Assembly: GCA_002794775.1 (NCBI GenBank)
Contig: NBAY01000003.1
Span: 1,426,001-1,490,000, forward strand
Source: Porodaedalea pini
Taxonomy: Eukaryota; Basidiomycota; Agaricomycetes; Hymenochaetales; Hymenochaetaceae
Reading direction: 5' to 3'
DNA length: 64,000 nucleotides
Part shown: positions 1-11,320 of the stretch, piece after piece
Numbering within the stretch: position 1 is the first letter of the stretch
Layout of the letters: the number at the start of each line of letters is the position of its first letter
Notes under the pieces: model-generated
The model's database searches: none
Seen by the model: the letters and a program-made list of their open reading frames with translations, nothing else
What the model was told of the DNA's origin: nothing
Program-made: the position numbers and the translations under genes

Positions 1-1083
1 CGTCCGCAAGGAGGTCGCCCATGGCCATGCGGCTTCTATATACGCTTACGCCGTCGAGCACGGAGTCCGGCCGAGCGAAATAGACATATTCAAAGATATC
101 AGGTGCAAAGGTCGATGCGCTTCCCACTTGACGCCGAGAGACTTGTGAACGAGTGATAATCACGGCCTCACCTAGATATTGAAGATATACAGTTAACTAA
201 TGTGCAAATAGATCACTGGATACTTCGCGCACCAGGCTTGACATCTTCCCAGCCCATGAATCCACTTGCGTCTGCGACTACGCTTTCGCTTGCAAATATG
301 TAGTCGCGTCCACCGACAACGCTACGATGGGCCATCCCCACCGGACGGATACCATTGGGATCGCGGAATGCAATGATGCCGAAACCAGCTAGCATTGCTA
401 CGCAGGCATACGCGCCCTTGCATTGCTCCATAAGGCCTCCAATCGCCGTGAATATATCTTCCTCGTTGATACGGAATTTCCCAGTTTTCTGGAGATTGTC
501 GGCGAAGATATTTAACAGAAGTTCGGAATCCGAGTTTGTATTTATGTGTCTATGCGCCTCTGCATCCATGAATTGGAGTAGGGATGCAGTGTTAATGAGG
601 TTTCCGTTCTTTGATATTCGTTAAAGTAATTTGGGACACGCTTGCTTGAAAGGCAACCTACATGAGCGAAGACTATCCCATAAGGCGAATTGACGTAGAA
701 TGGCTGAGCTTCAGCATGTGTTGAGCTGCCAGCAGTTGGATACCGGACTAAATGGCTGTTTTGAGTCGCAAAGATCTACAACTTTTAAAATGGATGCTCA
801 CCATGACCCACGCCCATCCCGCCGGACAGTCTGCTCAATGCGCTCTTGTCAAAGACATCCCGGACCATACCATTAGCCTTGCACTGATAGAAGCGACCCT
901 TGTAGCCGCAAGTGACAATTCCGCAAGCATCTTGTCCCCGATGCTGCAGCAACGAGAGACCTTCACAGATTTCGGCAGCGCAATCGATGCTCGGATCGTG
1001 CAGAAGTAGTCCGAGTATGCCACACACTAAAAAAGGCATGAGAATCAGCATTCAATTGTTTAAGTCATAGTTTCGACCGTACT
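1..1083 (-). CDS. ADE4: Amidophosphoribosyltransferase, N-terminal part (cut by window edge)
   Basis: The enzyme makes 5-phosphoribosylamine from PRPP and glutamine, the first step of purine synthesis, in the cytosol. The N-terminal glutaminase (Ntn) domain is visible: [12 protein letters not shown] with catalytic Cys2, [29 protein letters not shown], the [14 protein letters not shown] block, FRDPNGIRP and ASESVV. At the edge comes [14 protein letters not shown], which leads into the PRTase half outside the window. At least three introns interrupt this part. The family protein begins Met-Cys-Gly, and here the start codon is only rebuilt by splicing A1083 to TG at 1026-1025 across a 56-nt GT..AG intron (1082-1027). 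An alternative is the unspliced ATG at 1040, which would add MPFLV before the catalytic Cys. The gene is divergent from GCD7. Confidence 0.93.
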
Positions 1084-1320
1084 TTCTTTACGCAGAGCCC
1101 TTGCTAGACTGAAGGAACTCGAAGCAGCGCAAGAACCTGAATGTCGGGGCAAAATTTGTGCAGTTGCACACGTGCTTGCCTCACCTGTTGATCCGCGCTC
1201 CGAGCGTCTAGGTGGCTGTAATGTTGTGACGGTCACAGCCCGAGTCATTTCGCTGTCGATATGTTTGCTCGTCGCGGTCAACGTCGTGCTGGCTGCATAC
1301 ACTCAGCTTGCGTCAAGTAA

Positions 1321-2786
1321 ATGTCTTCAGAAAGGGGAAGCTCGGCGATCCAGCGTCAAGTTGAAAGCCTCGTATGGCGTCTTCGTCGACGGTATATTTG
1401 AACTCGCCACCTGCAGCCTATAACATGTATTAAAACCCCCTTTCTCATGTTGCAGGCAACTCATTGGTTCGAGAGAAACTGCTCTCGAGACCGTGCACGT
1501 AATACGCCAAGTCGTTCTGCGAGCCAGATTCTCAAATATTGAAGAGCTCATCGCGAAGATCAAATCTGTGGGTCAGAGACTTGTAGAAGCTCAGCCAAAA
1601 GGTGTGGCAACTCAGTTCTCAACGTAGTATCGCTCTCAGATAGTTTCACACAGAGTTCACCGTCGGCAATACTGTGCGCAAGATTCTCCACCACATACGC
1701 GAAGAGTACAGCGCTGCGCACGAAAGCTCCTCAAAGCCTATGCCCAAGTCTGGCTTTTCTATTTCAAACTTCGTCCTCATGGGTCAGCCCAAGAAGCAGT
1801 CTACCATCCAAAAGTCTTCTGTCATAGAAAGCTTGGCGGACTCTACCGGCGTCAATGATCCGGACACGTTTGCACAGGGTCTAAAACCTGTATTAATGGA
1901 AGCTATTCAGGACGTGTTAGACGAACTTGAGACAGTATATGACAATGTGTCTAAAGGCGCGAAGGATCACATACACTCAGAGTGCGCTATTACTTCATTA
2001 CTTCCTCCATTGTCATTTTCATTGTGATTGCTCATAACAGCGAGATTATTCTTACTATTGGTAAATCCAAAACCGTGGAAGCCTATCTGAAGGCCGCAGC
2101 GCACTACAGAAATTTCACTGTCATAGTCGCCGAAACCTGTCCCTCGTGCGTAAACACGCACTCTTCCTTCGTCCATCCCGGTGAGACTGATGATTTACTC
2201 AGCTTCAGCGGACATGAGATGGCGCGCTCTCTGTCCTCCGCGGGTATTTCTGCGTTCCTTGTGCCCGACTCATCCATTTATGCGATCATGTCACGAGTCA
2301 ACAAAGTGATACTGGGTGCGCATGCTATTCTTGCCAATGGCGGCATGTTCGCAGTCACAGGCTCTCTCCTAGCCACGACAGCCGCGCGTGCACACAGTAC
2401 TCCCGTCGTTGTTTGTGCGGGCCAGTTCAAGCTTACACCCTTGTGGAACCTGTATCACCAATACGGTGCCCTGGACTTTGCCGATCCAAGTAGTGTTCTC
2501 GGGTTCGAAGAGGGCACTCTGGTGGAAAAGGCGGATGTGGTCAATCCTTATTACGACTACGTTAACCCTGAACTTTTGGACGTTTATATCACGAACGAGT
2601 TGGGTCTCTTCTTTTCTTCCTAATATGATCGTGCGCACTGAAACGGATCGCTACCTTTCTAGTGGAGATCATCCCCCGTCTTCTGTTTATAGGTGTGTTA
2701 CTTCTTCTCTTCTCGAGACTAGTATATTCACAATGCCCGACAGGCTGATCAAAGAAACATACGATGACGATGATACGGAGCTGTGA
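1321..2786 (+). CDS. GCD7: Translation initiation factor eIF2B, beta subunit
   Basis: Regulatory subunit of the eIF2B exchange complex, which recycles eIF2-GDP in the cytosol and senses eIF2-alpha phosphorylation. The exons join as 1321-1391, 1456-1601, 1654-1981, 2041-2598, 2663-2692 and 2744-2786. They give 1176 nt and 391 residues, close to yeast GCD7. Family signatures in order: RRRQLIGSRETA near residue 25, FTVGNTVRKIL, DEIILTIGKSKTVE, GHEMARSL, ILANGGMFAVTGS, VVCAGQFKLTP and, near the end, DGDHPPSSVYR. The fifth exon is only 30 nt. The 3' end faces GUF1. The start is the only ATG that opens the conserved RRRQ exon in frame. Confidence 0.95.
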
Positions 2787-3117
2787 GAAGAATGGAGCTT
2801 TCCTCGCAGCGACGCCAGCATGTATCTTCGCCCCGACAGAATAAAGCCTGCACGCGGCTTCCCATGAGATATCTCGAACACCCATGCAATAGGTACAGGA
2901 TACGCATACTCCCGTCGTCTATTGCCACGATCGAGGAAGTCGCACTATCGTGGTAATATTCGCTGTTACCCAGAATCCGCATAAAAATTGCGACGGGAAG
3001 GCGGGTCTATATTTGGATCGGCGACTTCCGGTGGTGAATAATCGGACACATACGCTGTGCTTAATTGCTGCGGCTTTTGAGAACGAACGTAAAGGATGTT
3101 CATTGCTGGGCTGAAGT
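2787..3117. other. Convergent 3' intergenic region
   Basis: This 331-bp stretch separates the stop codons of GCD7 and GUF1, which face each other. It must hold both 3' untranslated regions. Short reading frames here have no recognisable domain. I see no repeat or RNA gene. Confidence 0.6.
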
Positions 3118-6100
3118 TTATTTGCCTTGCTTGGTGCTGAGTATATCGAAGAAGGCTTCCTGTGGAAGCTCGACGCTCCCTATTCTCTTCATACGACGCT
3201 TACTCTGTTTCTGGTTCTCAAGATGCTTCATTTTGCGTTCGTAGTGTCCTTGATGTGTAGTCAGTTTCAGTAGAGGGAGAAAACGCTGGTCAATTCTCAC
3301 CTCCGTACAAGCCGGCAGTCACGTCGGCACGGTTGGCCGACAAGGTTTCTCTCGCAATGACCCTCTTTCCGACAGCAGCCTGGGTTGGAAGGGTGTGAGT
3401 TGATAAATCACACATGTGCCACGTGCAGGACAATTCTTTGCTTGCCTGTATAGGGACTTCGAATAACTGCCTTGGGATCACTTTATCTGCGCATAAAATT
3501 TCTCAGCAGCTGTAATTTAGTAGTACTTTTCTCTGAGCCGACATACGGAGCTTCTTCACCCATGCTCTTCCCACGTTTTGTTCGGCAGACCGATGAACCT
3601 AATGATGGACGATGAGTGACAGTTTACTAAAGGAGCAGCAATCTTAATCACAATCAGAGCGAGAGCGTCCACGGGTTTCGAGTTAAGCAAGAAGACCATC
3701 TGAAAAGAGCTTGCATCTGACTCTTTTTATTAAGCGGGACAAACAAATATACCTTTGATAGATTGCTCTTCTGATAACCGGCATCATCATAGCTGTATGA
3801 GTTCATTATTTTAACGCCAACTCGCATAATATAAAGGACAACCACTCACTCAAAACTGGCATATCCGGAGCTCCGACTTTTCAGAAGCGAGAAGAAGTCT
3901 GTAACAATTTCGCTGAGAGGAAGCCGGCATGTCAAAATCACTCGAGCAGACGATGACGATGAGTCCAGATAACGATGGTCGAGACTCGTTGCTCGATGGG
4001 AGTAGCAAAGGTCCATTATCTCTCCCAAGAACTCTAGCACATGGGCAATATCGAAAACCTTTAGCGTGTCTCACGGCTAACGAGTGGTCGGACAGACAAC
4101 ATGGCACTAACGCACCTTCAGGAACTATGATAGAAGCGTTTACAATAGGTTCCTGTACCTCTAGGACTTTTGAAGTCGCATCCGCCAAATCCGGAAACTC
4201 CGTCGGGTTGCTGACGAACACTGTTCCATCGCGATACACCACTGGAATGAAGTTTAGGTTCCCTGATATTTTTCATGCCTGGGTTTGGCTACCCAACAAA
4301 CTAACCTTTGTATGGGACGGTTGGAGCTGTGATAATTATGTTTGCGTCGTACTCGTCCTCAAGTCTCTATACGTATCGTTACGCCTGTGATCCGAACTTG
4401 TAATAAGAAGTCGAACCTGTCTGAATACGTCCATATGCAGAGTTCCGAGAAAGCCGAGTCGCATGCCTTGGCCCAGAGCAGCAGATGACTCGCGTTGAAT
4501 GGTGACACTGCGGTCTGTGAGAGTAAGCTTAAAAAGAAGTCAGAGACCATAAGATAGAAGAACAACGGCATCTAACCCGCTTTATCGATTCCTCAAGCTT
4601 CGGAAAGTCGTTTGAGTCAACGGGGAAAACACCTGCATAAACCTGAAGCGATAAATCACAAGCTTCAACGTGCATTAGCGGCCAATCTTACCATCGCTTT
4701 GGATGGCGTGAATCCGCGGAGGGCTTTCACAGGCTCGCCCACTCTATATAATGTATCTCCCACATATGCTGTCCGTGCCACTCTTAATGTTTAATTGCGT
4801 CAAGGTATATAACGAAATTCAAACATACCCTCCGTCGAATCTTTCATATTGCAGGCTATATAGCCAACTTGTCCAGCATTCAATACGTCCGTTGGCACTT
4901 GTTCCGGATGCATGATTCCGACCTCGGTGATGTCATATTTCTTCCGCGTAAAGCACGAAGCGATTGTATCTCCTTTTCCCCGCCAAATTCATCAGTAATT
5001 CATTGATCTTCAACGACAACGGGCAGAATTTCGGACCTTTGCGTAACTGCCCAGAGATAATATTCACTAATGATATTACTCCCCGATAACGATCATACCT
5101 TGATAAAAGAAGGACCTTAGACATCAGTGGATTTTGAAATTCAAGCAACGCGCACGAAGAGTCAAATAAGAAGGCTGCTAATGCCCCGCTAATGTCGCCT
5201 TCTGGAGGGGGCACACGCTCCACGATCGCTTCCAGGACAGACATGGTACCCTTCCCTGTCTTCGCTGATACATGGAGTATCTCGGAAGGATCGATACCAA
5301 AAGTCGCTTCCATCTGTGTCGCCGCCTGGTCGGGACGCGCGGCTGGCAAATCAATCTATCGGGAGGTCAGGGCTCGCTTCTGCGAGCTTTATAGAGTTCA
5401 AATACCTTGTTCAAAACTGGAATAATCTTAAGGCCCTTCTCCTTTGCAACATGGAACACTGATATGGTCTGTGCCTGAACTCCTTGGCTCGCATCGACGA
5501 GCAGTAGAGCACCCTGACACGCGGCTAAAGAGCGCGATACCTCCCAGGCGAAATCAACATGACCCTGCCGAAGAATTATAGTCAGAGCAACCGACCATTG
5601 GATGAAAACACCAACCGGAGTGTCAATTAAATTGAGAAGGAATTTTTGACCGAGGAATAGATGGACCATACTGAGTCCGATGAAAATAAGCTTCATCTCT
5701 AGATTTGCTGATGAAACTTACCTAGCAGTCTGAGCTTTGACTGCAGACAAAGTTCTCAGCGACGTAGATACAAGAGCAATTCGATTGACCCACCTGTTAT
5801 TCCCCGTTCTCGCTCAACTTTGAGCTTGTCTAATACCTGTTTATTAATTCCATGTTTGGCATTTATGGTTCCTGTTAACTAACATCTGTTCAGTTAGCTA
5901 TGACGGTGCCTTCCAAGGAAAACAGCATGCCTCAAGAAGCCTGACAATGATGAGACTCTGGAACAGCGATAAAAATGAGAGAAAGGAACATTCATACCTA
6001 TCCGCAAGCGTTGACTTTCCGTGATCTTCACATGGTTTAAAATTAGCGGTGGCAAGAATTGTCTCGATAGAAACCCGACAGTACCGATGTGCGCAATGAT

Positions 6101-6336
6101 CGAGAAATTACTGTGTAAAGTAAGTAGGCAAGGCAAGAGTCTGGAAATTAATGAAATCGCGATGCTCACCGGATAAGACTGGCAGGATAGTCGGCCATGT
6201 TTAATTTATTCTTGTCATTTTGAGCGAAACGGACAGGCGCCGAACTGAATCGGGATGTAGCAGCGACATAGAGTACAGACCGTCTCAGAAGCCGTGAAGT
6301 CGGACGACTGTCTCGTCCGAAATACAAAACTCGCAT
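3118..6336 (-). CDS. GUF1: Mitochondrial elongation factor 4 (LepA/Guf1 GTPase)
   Basis: A translational GTPase of the LepA family, which back-translocates stalled mitochondrial ribosomes. The first exon (ATG at 6336-6334) encodes an Arg/Ser-rich, acid-poor leader ending near [11 protein letters not shown], a credible mitochondrial targeting peptide. It is followed by [14 protein letters not shown] (P-loop, completed by splicing) and [13 protein letters not shown] (G3, also spliced). IIPVLNK-ID is the NKxD motif, followed by SAKTGKG. Later blocks are [18 protein letters not shown]-like [12 protein letters not shown] with [22 protein letters not shown] and [15 protein letters not shown]. The LepA-specific tail has [16 protein letters not shown] and then a Lys/Arg-rich end with PQEAFFDIL. 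About ten introns interrupt the gene. An internal Met, at [10 protein letters not shown], would give a form without the leader. Confidence 0.92.
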
Positions 6337-6551
6337 AGAAACAGCCCCAGATCAGCTTATTAGAAGAGGCCCACCAGCTTGTGCAAGATACGGCATAAAG
6401 GTCGAAAGTACCCGCTGTGCCGTGTGCGTGCCGCAGCGTCGAAAAGTTGGACGAGCCGTCACGTGGGATCTGCGTTCACTCTTGCAGACTCAAGCTGCAG
6501 ACTTTCGGATTTTGTCTCATGTTCTCACTCCCTATTTGATTATCACTGGTC

Positions 6552-7215
6552 ATGTCTCTCGCTGAGGAATCTGATGCTCGCAAGTCTCGCTTGCTGGCTT
6601 TACGTAGAAAAAAGGAAGGCGTGAGCGAAGAGGACCAACGTGGGTAGGTCTTTGCGCGATGCACGTCCAGTTATACACTTGACTGACTGGAGCATTCTAC
6701 AGTGAAGAACCTATCCTTTCGAGGCGTAATTTTGATCCTGAATCGCGCACACTGAGAAAAAGAACTCGCGATGACGATGAAGAATTGGAAGATACAGTTG
6801 AAAAGAACGTCGCTGGGTTAGCTGAGCAAGTTGTTGCCGAAGATGAGGAAACGCGCGCTCAGGATCTCGTTTGTCCCTTGCTCTGTCTGTCCTCTCTTCA
6901 GGGTAATAATCATCATACTTCTCTCAGGATTTGACAAATATTGCACCAAAGCGCCCAAATTGGGACCTCAGGCGCGAACTGGAGCGGAAAATGGCAAAGC
7001 TAGAAAGGAAAACGCAGGAGGCAATCCATACTCTCATTCGTTGGTCATCCCGTCTTGCCGAAGCGAGGATTGAAAGATCTGACGATGCATCATGCAAACC
7101 CTATTTAGGACAGCGCCTAGCCGCCCAAAAGGGTGAGACAGACGACATTATTGGAGCGATGCGAGCTCAGGAGAAAGCAGAAGCAGATGTCAACTCTTCA
7201 GACGAGGAGTCATAG
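6552..7215 (+). CDS. CWF18: Cwf18/CCDC12 family pre-mRNA splicing factor
   Basis: A small spliceosome-associated protein of the NineTeen/Prp19-linked set, acting in the nucleus. The exons are 6552-6643, 6703-6868, 6928-7039 and 7109-7215, giving 477 nt and 158 residues. The N-terminus is charged (MSLAEESDARKSRLLALR). It is followed by LSRRNFDPESRTLRKR and the hallmark block LTNIAPKRPNWDLRRELERK with LERKTQEAIHTLIRQRL. That block matches the PDWDLKRDxxKKLxxLxxRTQRAI pattern of CCDC12. The protein ends in an acidic Ser/Glu tail. The 215-bp gap to the GUF1 start suggests a shared promoter. Confidence 0.88.
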
Positions 7216-7495
7216 TTTTCCCGTAGATCTGTTCTGTTGCCTTTGATCGTTTTGCCTGTTTTGTGCATGTAAGCTTTGTTTTTCTCGGCCAGTCATCTAC
7301 TTGTATATATTGATAATTATTCTTGGAACAGCTCCTGTACGATATATTATGTGGTTGAAACATTGATGGTCAGCCGCAAATTATTGCGAATCGCGTTCTG
7401 AATCACTTCTGCATGACAGTCACCCTTGAAAATGTTCGAGTTATAGATTTACACAAACATCAAATCCATGTACTTCCCGACGAACTTCTAGTGCG

Positions 7496-8534
7496 TCAAC
7501 GTATGTGGCGAGAATTAAGCATCTGAATGACTCTCTGATCTTCGGACCACCTTGTCTCCCGATTTGGATTCGCGGGGCTGGGCAGTGCGTCGATACCGCT
7601 TACGGCTGTATGCAGGGGTGGCAACGTAGGAGAGTGCGCTGAGAATCCCGGATGCGTTTGGGAATGGGATACGCTCGTGAAGGGAGATGCGCCCATCATG
7701 CGAGGAGTTGATGGCGGTGACGACGAAGCCGAGGAACCCATCGAGGAGCTCGGTGTGTGCGAAGAGGTATCCACGCTCAAGTCGGAATTTCTCGAACGTG
7801 CCTTGCCGCTGCGATAAACGCCGAGTGGAATAGAAACAGAACGCAGCGTCGGGTCACTATCAATGCTTGGCAGGTGCTGTAGGTCTGCGTATGTAAAGTA
7901 CGCCGTTAGGTGCCACTTGCGTGGTTTGGAACCTGGTGAGACGGTCACATATGCGGAATAGGCCTGCTTGACTAATCCGAGTGGACGATGTGCAGAGCGG
8001 TCGAAATGAGACAAAATTGACGAGCTTCCATTTCCTCGAGTTGTCCCGTCAACGAACCGGAACACAGCCTGAGCTCTGTAGACTGGAGTTAATCCGGTGA
8101 GCGTGCAATCGATTTCCCCTGTTATTCACCTAGAACCCTGAACATTCGAGTCACTAGCAGGATCATTTGGGAGCTTCTCGTCATAGAAGAGATACGGCTT
8201 GTTATACGGAAGTGGATAAATCCGGTATTATATCAGTTTTTATGAATCGTGTTGTTGATGTACCAGTGCAACTGACCTCGCGCATTCGTGACTGACTCCA
8301 CACCCTACCGTCTGTCCACCGCTTCAGACCAAGCTCCTCGTCGCTTTCTTCCCAAACAAAGATAGAGCCGGACTGGATGAACATAGATCGCTCGGTCTCA
8401 TTTAGGCGCCTCGAGACGGGCTTCAGTATCCCTCGTCGTACAGCTTCAAGGACTGTTTGGGCATCTCGAGCGTCACGAACGTGAAGACGATGGTGCGTTG
8501 GGCGCTGAACGTCTTGTCCTGGAGCGTAGAACAT
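7496..8534 (-). CDS. Gti1/Pac2 (WOPR-domain) transcription regulator
   Basis: A fungal-specific DNA-binding regulator of the Wor1/Ryp1/Gti1/Pac2 family, which controls morphology, sporulation and nutrient responses in other fungi. The first WOPR half runs from about residue 12 to 90: HHRLHVRDARDAQTVLEAV, GILKPVSRRL and IFVWEESDEE, then KRWTDGRVWS. It continues over an intron into NKPYLFYDEK. The second half holds RPLGLVKQAYSAYV and PRKWHLTAYFTYADL, as expected for WOPRb. The tail is Ser/Pro-rich and low in complexity. At roughly 300 residues this is a short member. The target genes cannot be told from sequence. It converges on CWF18 and has a long upstream region. Confidence 0.88.
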
Positions 8535-10013
8535 GGCGTCCGCAAGGAGTAAGTGTGGGGGATTGTGTGCTTAAGAGATTGGCTGTAAGTGATTTATAGA
8601 ATTTGAGGAAGATCCCGCATCGGAACTGTGCATGAAATTACCTTCGCTTTACGACAGGTAAGGTATTTAGACCCTGTCCTAATTATGTGGGCTGTTTCAA
8701 AAGAAGATAGTTGTGTGACGAAAAGGACTGACTTATGATCTTGAGAGGCGTGGGGCTTTTCTTGTATTCCCTGTCAGGTATACAGGTTGCATCGGCGGTA
8801 CGTGATGTACAATCTCGTTCACATACGGGGCGCGCTGACTATTTCCACGCCCCATGTTTTTCTTCTCGCGCCAGAAATTTGTTTCTTACACGGTAAGGTC
8901 GCATTTTATCTCCATCCGACGGTAAAGTTCGCCGTGAGTTACGAGGGAGCATGTCACGAAGCCAGATGGCTTACGTTCGCGTGAACGCGAGCGGCGCATT
9001 TGAATGCTTTGATGGATCTTGATCTATAGGTACTTAGAGGGCCGACCTTCCCAAGCACATGCAAGTATTTATCAAAAAATATCCACGGCGCAACTTGATC
9101 GGTGGGCTGGTGTCTAATATTTTCAATCGTACATGGCTCTGACATGATATGGGATTCTAATTAAGATTCTCGAGGCACCGGTTGAACCGAACTCGTCCCG
9201 ATCATTTGGTTATGAGGTCGCCGTCTTCGGCAGCTATGTAAGTCCTGAAGCTTCGTGAGCGATCGGGCGGAATCTTTACTCTCTAAACGTTATCCATACC
9301 TCCGCACTTTCGACGCCGAGGTTCGCATCTTCATTCGCTACAACGAAGTTTTGAGTGAACTAGATATCTTTATTGCGTAGAAGTTCCAAGAGGAGGCAAG
9401 ATTGGTCCGATAGACTGATGTGTGGCTTTGCAGCTCGGCTAGTTCAGTAAGCTATTCGGATGAGTCCATTAGTCACTTCCCTCCACGAATCGGCGTGCTT
9501 GTCTCGAAAATGAAAAAAGAAACCTAGAATCAGTGACAAGATACTGACACGCAATTGGGGTTGTTCGCAGGGTTGTTTCTGGGCCGCAAAGAAGAATGCA
9601 CTTTGGAGGTTCTTCCGGGGGTTTTTTTTGTGCGGCGTTTCCTGTTGAAAGTTCCAGATGAGAATTCGAGGTTGGGAGAGAGGAGATGTACCAAGCACTA
9701 GGAGGACGGTCTTAGCAGCCGCAGTGCAGGGATGCCATAAACTCAGGGCAGGGTCTTGACCGATATTTCCCCTTATCTTCTGTCCGGCCTGCTGAATTCA
9801 GTCGCTCTCAAGGTTGCTGTTGACCGGGGACAAAAGGAATTGCACACAAGTATTTCATTTTAAATAGTCAGTTCAAGTGAAGCTTCCGTCACGCGGATAA
9901 TCGTGGGAGTTTATAACCTAGTTCACCATGAGCCATACACTCGGGCTGGAAGTTAACATACGAGTCGGTCATGATCACCAGTCTGCAAACAAAGAGGAAA
10001 ATCTCAGCAAGCC
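8535..10013. other. Long divergent intergenic region between WOPR gene and elongin A
   Basis: These 1479 bp separate two divergent genes. Fungal WOPR regulator genes often have long promoters, and this is by far the longest divergent upstream region in the window that lacks a visible mobile element. Frames up to 84 codons occur on both strands without recognisable motifs or plausible splice structure. I see no inverted terminal repeat, LTR or RNA gene. Confidence 0.5.
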
Positions 10014-11320
10014 ATGAACAATACTCTTACCGAGGACTTCAGGAGCGTGAAGGCTGTCCCGAGCCTTGTGCATAGCTGTCAGCGTGGTGAGGATGCTCAG
10101 CCTTTCAACTTGGACCAGCTCTGACGTGGCGAAATGCTTCGTCCTGTGCCAACATACAGTCCTTGCTGCGAATATAGACGGTAGGTTATGCGGGAATGAC
10201 CATTGACAGCTGACTTATGCCCCCCTTTAGCTATAACTAGCTTTGGGGACGGTATACCTCATCGACTTATCAGACCAATATTGCAAGGCTGCAGTCCGGA
10301 CACCCTCTTAAGGCTCGAGCAGGAAACCCCAGTGAGTCGTTTACAGTTTGGCCGGGGCACTAGAACGAGGTTCTCATGCGTCTTATGAATAGAATCTTCA
10401 GGAGCGCACATCAGGTACAGATAACCTACGTGACTATTTCCCTTAGAGGTCATTCACCGTCGTATCCTCGCAGAGCTCTGGAAGGATATATGTGTTCGAG
10501 TTTATCCAATCCCTGTCGAACAAATGCTGAACTCTGCCCGTGAAGAGCCAGAGTCGTGGCGAGAAGAGTTCTTCGTACGTCAATTCCGTGAACACGTTTT
10601 TTATTACTCAGGACTGACTCACCTTCCCCGCCATACAGTGTATTAGAGAGAGAGAGGCCAGGCGTTTCGAAGAAGCCGCCAGTAGGATTCGAAGCCAGCG
10701 GATTGAAGCCGAGGAATTGAAGCGCAAGCGTCAAGTCAAGCTCACGGATCGGCTACCACCGCCAAAGCGGTCTAGATCTGGATGTACGTCTACTCTTGGC
10801 TCATCGGCTCTCTCCTCACCTTTTCTTATCTCACGCTTTCCTTCGCATGCACATATGGTCGACAGTTCCGATGCCTCCTAAGACACTCTTCGAGAAGACA
10901 CGCAAAGAAGCCACAAAGATCCAAAAAAGTGTTTTTGGGTCGCGCTCTTTGCCGCCAGCCATTGGGAACTCAAAGGGATTCCGAGCTAAGATAGGCGCGC
11001 GCAGTGCTCAAATCGCACTGAAAGATAGAGATCCTGTTTCGATAAACACGACCATCGTGCGCAACCCCTGTACAAACTCCCAGCTACCTACTTCTCAAGC
11101 CTTGCGTAAACTGGAACGCTCGACGAAACCGGTTCAATCGGAAATTCTGCAAGGGCGAATAGGACCTTCACCGGCTATCTTAGCGCAAAGTCTTCCCACG
11201 CGCGAGACATCGGGAACTATACCGAAGAGAGATACAACGTCTACATTGTTTTTACCAAGGCAGCGGACTAATTCCCAATTATCAAGCATGCCCTCGCTTT
11301 CGTCCACGTTTTCCTCTTGA
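10014..11320 (+). CDS. Elongin A (RNA polymerase II transcription factor SIII subunit A)
   Basis: Elongin A stimulates Pol II elongation and is the substrate subunit of an elongin BC-cullin ubiquitin ligase acting on stalled Pol II. Splicing exon 10014-10086 to the 21-nt exon 10160-10180 and then to 10231 onward gives AVPSLVHSCQRVLAANIDAI and FGDGIPHRLIRPILQGCSP. The SLVHSCQRVL stretch fits the elongin BC-box pattern (S/T/P)LxxxCxxx(A/I/L/V). It is followed by an F-box-like helix (LLRLEQETP), RRILAELWKDICVRVYP and a charged helix (REREARRFEEAASRIRSQR). The C-terminal signature MPPKTLFEKTRKEATKIQK comes next, then a low-complexity Ser/Thr tail. The start was chosen because only this ATG reads directly into the BC box. 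Confidence 0.85.

Noticed and set aside
752..1051. Plus-strand frame over the ADE4 N-terminus, and the minus start at 1051 (MLILMPFLV...)
   Set aside because: The plus frame is a shadow of ADE4. The 1051 start reads through the likely intron and puts extra residues before the catalytic Cys.
9444..9698. 84-codon minus frame upstream of elongin A
   Set aside because: Low-complexity Phe/Lys/Gln content, no domain and no splice partners. It is probably non-coding.
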